NCBI GenBank assembly: GCA_900552725.1
Contig: USAT01000091.1
Span: 1 to 7,304, forward strand
Source of the DNA: an uncultured Eubacteriales bacterium
GTDB lineage: Bacteria; Bacillota; Clostridia; Oscillospirales; Oscillospiraceae
Length of the DNA: 7,304 nucleotides
Direction: 5' to 3'
Shown: positions 5,391 through 7,304 of the stretch, piece after piece
Layout: each line of letters opens with the position of its first letter
Position numbering within the stretch: the stretch's first letter is position 1
Notes under the pieces: generated by a model
Database searches by the model: none
What the model was told of the DNA's origin: nothing
Seen by the model: the letters and a program-made list of their open reading frames with translations, nothing else
Position numbers and translations under genes: made by a program

Positions 5391-6146
5391 ATGCGTCTGA
5401 TCTCATGGAATGTGAACGGGCTGCGGGCCTGTCTGAATAAAGGTTTCCTGGCCTTCTGCGCCCTTGCGGACGCGGATGTCATCTGTCTGCAGGAGACGAA
5501 GATGCGGCCGGAGCAGGCGCAGTTTGAGCTGGAGGGCTATCACCGATTCTGGAACAGCGCCGACAAGGCCGGATATTCCGGCACGGCTGTTTTCACCCGA
5601 CGGGAGCCGCTGGCGGTGACATACGACTTTGGCGAGGATATCCACCGGCATGAGGGACGGGTCATCACGGCGGAGTACGAGGATTTCTTTCTGGTGTGCT
5701 GCTACACGCCCAATTCCAAGGACCAGCTGGCACGGCTGGACTACCGGATGGCGTGGGAGGACGACCTGCGGGAATACCTCCTGGAACTGGACGCCAAAAA
5801 GCCGGTGGTGTACTGCGGGGACCTGAACGTGGCCCATCAGGAGATCGACCTGAAAAATCCCCAGTCCAACCGGATGAACCCAGGCTTCTCCGACGAGGAA
5901 CGGGGCAAAATGACGCAGCTGCTGAGCAGCGGGTTCGTGGACACGTTCCGGGCGCTGTATCCAAAGCGGACCGGGGCGTACTCCTGGTGGAGCTACCGCT
6001 TTCACGCACGGGAGAACAACGCGGGGTGGCGTATTGACTACTTTATCGTGTCAGCACGGCTGATGCCCCGGGTGAAGAATGCGGATATCTGGCCGGAAAT
6101 CACCGGCAGTGACCACTGTCCGGTGGTGTTGGAGCTGACGGAGTAG
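5391..6146 (+). CDS. xth: Exonuclease III / AP endonuclease
   Basis: This Mg2+-dependent enzyme cuts the DNA backbone 5' of abasic sites and removes 3' blocking groups or nucleotides in base excision repair. The 251-residue protein shows the ExoIII/APE1 endonuclease-exonuclease-phosphatase fold motifs in order: ISWNVNG with Asn7, LQETK with metal-binding Glu35, CCYTPNS with Tyr105, GDLNVAH with Asp144 and Asn146, WRIDYF (214-219), and the C-terminal GSDHCPV with Asp241 and His242. The family start MRLISWN and a GGAGG site (5377-5381) 9 bp upstream fix the ATG at 5391; the open frame extends upstream but across the guaA terminator. It has its own promoter (5335-5363), is bounded by terminators on both sides, and so is monocistronic. 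It is convergent with the sortase gene. Length and sequence also fit Bacillus ExoA. Confidence 0.96.
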   Translation: MRLISWNVNGLRACLNKGFLAFCALADADVICLQETKMRPEQAQFELEGYHRFWNSADKAGYSGTAVFTRREPLAVTYDFGEDIHRHEGRVITAEYEDFFLVCCYTPNSKDQLARLDYRMAWEDDLREYLLELDAKKPVVYCGDLNVAHQEIDLKNPQSNRMNPGFSDEERGKMTQLLSSGFVDTFRALYPKRTGAYSWWSYRFHARENNAGWRIDYFIVSARLMPRVKNADIWPEITGSDHCPVVLELTE

Positions 6147-6166
6147 AGCATTATCTGTAGCGAGCA

Positions 6167-6194
6167 AAAAAGACCGCCTTTCGGCGGTCTTTTT
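6167..6194. terminator. Bidirectional rho-independent terminator between xth and the sortase gene
   Basis: GACCGCC (6172-6178) pairs with GGCGGTC (6183-6189) around a TTTC loop, with an A-run on the left and a T-run on the right that extend the stem to 6167-6194. It lies between two convergent genes and has the symmetric A/T flanks needed to end transcripts from both. Confidence 0.92.
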
Positions 6195-6210
6195 CGTATA
6201 ACGATATTTT

Positions 6211-7125
6211 TTAGCCCTCGCTGCTGGTGTCGGCAGGATTTTTAACGGGGATCAGTTCGCCCATGAGGACGTAGCGGGCATTATCAAAATCGTAGTCGCA
6301 GGTGCTCAGGGTCAGGATGCTGCCCGTGGGCACACCGGAGCCGGACTTGAAGGTGGACTCGTTGATACACTGCTGGAGATAGCTGTTGCTGAGAGAGGTG
6401 GCATACACATCGGCGTCATGATCCACAATACAACCGGCAAACAGGTTGACCTTGTAGGTCTGGTTGGGGGTGTACAGATAGAAGTAGGGATGCGCCTCGT
6501 AATAGCTCTGGCTCTTGTAGTTCATCAGGGACGCGAACATCATGCCGGTCTTCATATTGTGGCCGTAGATGAGGTTGTTCTGAGAGGTGAAGTCAGAGTT
6601 GCAGCGGATATCCAGGAAGACGGTGCCGTTCTTGTTGTCCTTGCCGTCGATATCGCGGTACAGATAGTACTCGCCGCCCTCGTCCGCGGACTGCACGATG
6701 GGCAGCTGCAGCGTTGTGTTGGCGCTGTACACATAGCCCACCACATCGGGGTACTTGGCCTGCATGGCGGTGAAGTCCACCTTGATGCTCTCTTCATCCT
6801 TCTTGACAGGCTTCTGCGTCTCCTGGCTGTCGCCGTCGGTGCCATCGCCATCGGTATCGGTATCGCCGGCGGTATCGTCCGGACTGATGAAGTCCTGATT
6901 GATATTGTCGTTGATCCTCTCGGTGTCCTTCTGTTCCTTCAGATACGAAATGATCTTGACGGACGAGAACACCAGCACGCCCACCAGGATCACCAAAACG
7001 GCGTAATACAGGGCTTTTCCGTTCTTTCTGCCGCCGCGGCTCCTTCTGCTGCGGTGACGACTGCCGGTACGCTCGGCCGGCTGCTCCTGCTGCACACGGG
7101 ATCTTCTCTTGGGTGCATCGTTCAT
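6211..7125 (-). CDS. srtB: Class B sortase
   Basis: Sortases are membrane-anchored cysteine transpeptidases that cleave a C-terminal sorting motif and attach proteins to peptidoglycan or to each other. The 304-residue protein has a highly basic cytoplasmic N-terminus (RRSR, RHRSRRSRGGRK within residues 7-34), one membrane anchor (about 39-60), and an acidic Asp/Thr/Gly-rich linker (about 81-101). The sortase domain runs from about 115 to 294. The catalytic triad is visible: His189 in YGHNM, Cys276 in LSTCDYDFDNAR, and Arg284 eight residues later, the class B pattern. An AGGAGG site (7135-7140, minus strand) lies 9 bp before the ATG. The gene has its own promoter and a terminator, and no substrate with a sorting signal or pilin gene is in view, so its targets are unknown. 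Class B is well supported; the symbol is by class only. Confidence 0.92.
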   Translation of the reverse strand: MNDAPKRRSRVQQEQPAERTGSRHRSRRSRGGRKNGKALYYAVLVILVGVLVFSSVKIISYLKEQKDTERINDNINQDFISPDDTAGDTDTDGDGTDGDSQETQKPVKKDEESIKVDFTAMQAKYPDVVGYVYSANTTLQLPIVQSADEGGEYYLYRDIDGKDNKNGTVFLDIRCNSDFTSQNNLIYGHNMKTGMMFASLMNYKSQSYYEAHPYFYLYTPNQTYKVNLFAGCIVDHDADVYATSLSNSYLQQCINESTFKSGSGVPTGSILTLSTCDYDFDNARYVLMGELIPVKNPADTSSEG

Positions 7126-7151
7126 GGGTACACGCCTCCTTATCGTTGGGT

Positions 7152-7180
7152 ATTGTAACAGGTTTTTTCGTTCGGTGCAA
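7152..7180 (-). promoter_or_regulatory. Sigma-A promoter of the sortase gene
   Basis: On the minus strand, TTGCAC (7175-7180) and TACAAT (7152-7157) are 17 bp apart. The start should be near 7145, giving a leader of about 20 nt that begins just before the AGGAGG site. The -10 region lies in a 10-mer, CTGTTACAAT, that is repeated at 7205-7214. Confidence 0.75.
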
Positions 7181-7195
7181 GGGATATAGACAAGA

Positions 7196-7236
7196 TGTAA
7201 TGAAATTGTAACAGTTTCTCTTTACTTCTGAGAAAC
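7196..7236. promoter_or_regulatory. Phased direct repeats and dyad between divergent promoters
   Basis: TGTAA occurs at 7196-7200 and 7207-7211, 11 bp apart, and again at 7154-7158. GTTTCTC (7214-7220) and GAGAAAC (7230-7236) form a perfect 7-bp dyad around the -35 of the plus-strand promoter. Direct repeats with about one helical turn of spacing are typical of OmpR/PhoP-type response-regulator sites; this assignment is only suggestive. Confidence 0.35.
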
Positions 7237-7249
7237 CAGGGATTACAAT
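7221..7249 (+). promoter_or_regulatory. Outward plus-strand promoter leaving the window
   Basis: TTTACT (7221-7226) and TACAAT (7244-7249) are 17 bp apart, and transcription would begin near 7256. No open reading frame of note follows before the window ends at 7304, so the gene it serves is to the right. The strength of the -10 and the spacing support it; the -35 is moderate. Confidence 0.5.
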
Positions 7250-7262
7250 AGAAATGTTGGCT

Positions 7263-7292
7263 GCCGTATAGACGGCGGGGCCGCCGGCCCCG
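7263..7292 (+). other. Two adjacent GC-rich hairpins in the leader of the outgoing transcript
   Basis: GCCGT (7263-7267) pairs with ACGGC (7272-7276) around ATAG. Directly after it, CGGGGCC (7276-7282) pairs with GGCCCCG (7286-7292) around GCC; the two stems share C7276. No T-run follows, so this is not a standard terminator. It may be a structured 5' leader, the start of a non-coding RNA, or a palindromic repeat; the window ends 12 bp later. Confidence 0.4.
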
Positions 7293-7304
7293 TTCCCTCA
7301 AAAA

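Noticed and set aside
6418..7158. A 246-codon plus-strand open frame opposite the sortase
   Set aside because: It is antisense to a gene with an intact catalytic triad; its Val/His/Ile-rich composition mirrors the sortase codons.
7254..7271. Tiny open frame starting ATG TTG GCT after the outward promoter
   Set aside because: It stops after five codons and has no ribosome binding site.

Overview
The window looks like chromosomal DNA of a GC-rich Clostridia member, most plausibly a gut Oscillospiraceae-type bacterium. This rests on the high GC content, strong AGGAGG-type ribosome binding sites, sigma-A promoters of TTGACA/TATAAT type, a Bacillota-type xanthine phosphoribosyltransferase and a class B sortase. 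The genus is inference. No phage, CRISPR, transposase, rRNA or tRNA sequence is visible, and most of the window is core metabolism and housekeeping.

Left block, minus strand (1-2035). A strong promoter (2007-2035) drives two small uncharacterised membrane proteins that overlap by 4 bp (174 aa, then 108 aa). Below them are rimM (16S rRNA processing factor) and the 5' part of trmD (tRNA m1G37 methyltransferase), which runs off the left edge. Between the membrane pair and rimM is an 87-bp near-perfect foldback repeat (998-1084). A second candidate promoter sits directly at its outer edge, so the foldback would lie in the rimM-trmD leader.

Centre, plus strand (2044-5332). A LysR-type regulator is transcribed from a promoter back to back with that of the membrane pair. 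It is followed by xpt and guaA, which are 1 bp apart and form a GMP-supply unit: Xpt salvages xanthine to XMP and GuaA aminates XMP to GMP. No purine riboswitch is visible before xpt. Instead the short upstream region holds a good -10 with a poor -35, a 9-bp direct repeat and a 24-bp imperfect palindrome. A strong hairpin terminator follows guaA.

Right block (5335-7304). xth (exonuclease III, base excision repair) has its own promoter, with a palindrome in the -35/-10 spacer. It converges on a class B sortase gene (minus strand), and a bidirectional terminator separates the two. The sortase has its own strong promoter. Beyond it, an outward-facing plus-strand promoter and two GC-rich hairpins mark the start of a transcript that leaves the window.

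I see no clear novel multi-gene system. The points most worth a second look are the foldback in the rimM leader, the two-gene membrane cassette, and the regulatory DNA around the LysR gene and xpt-guaA.
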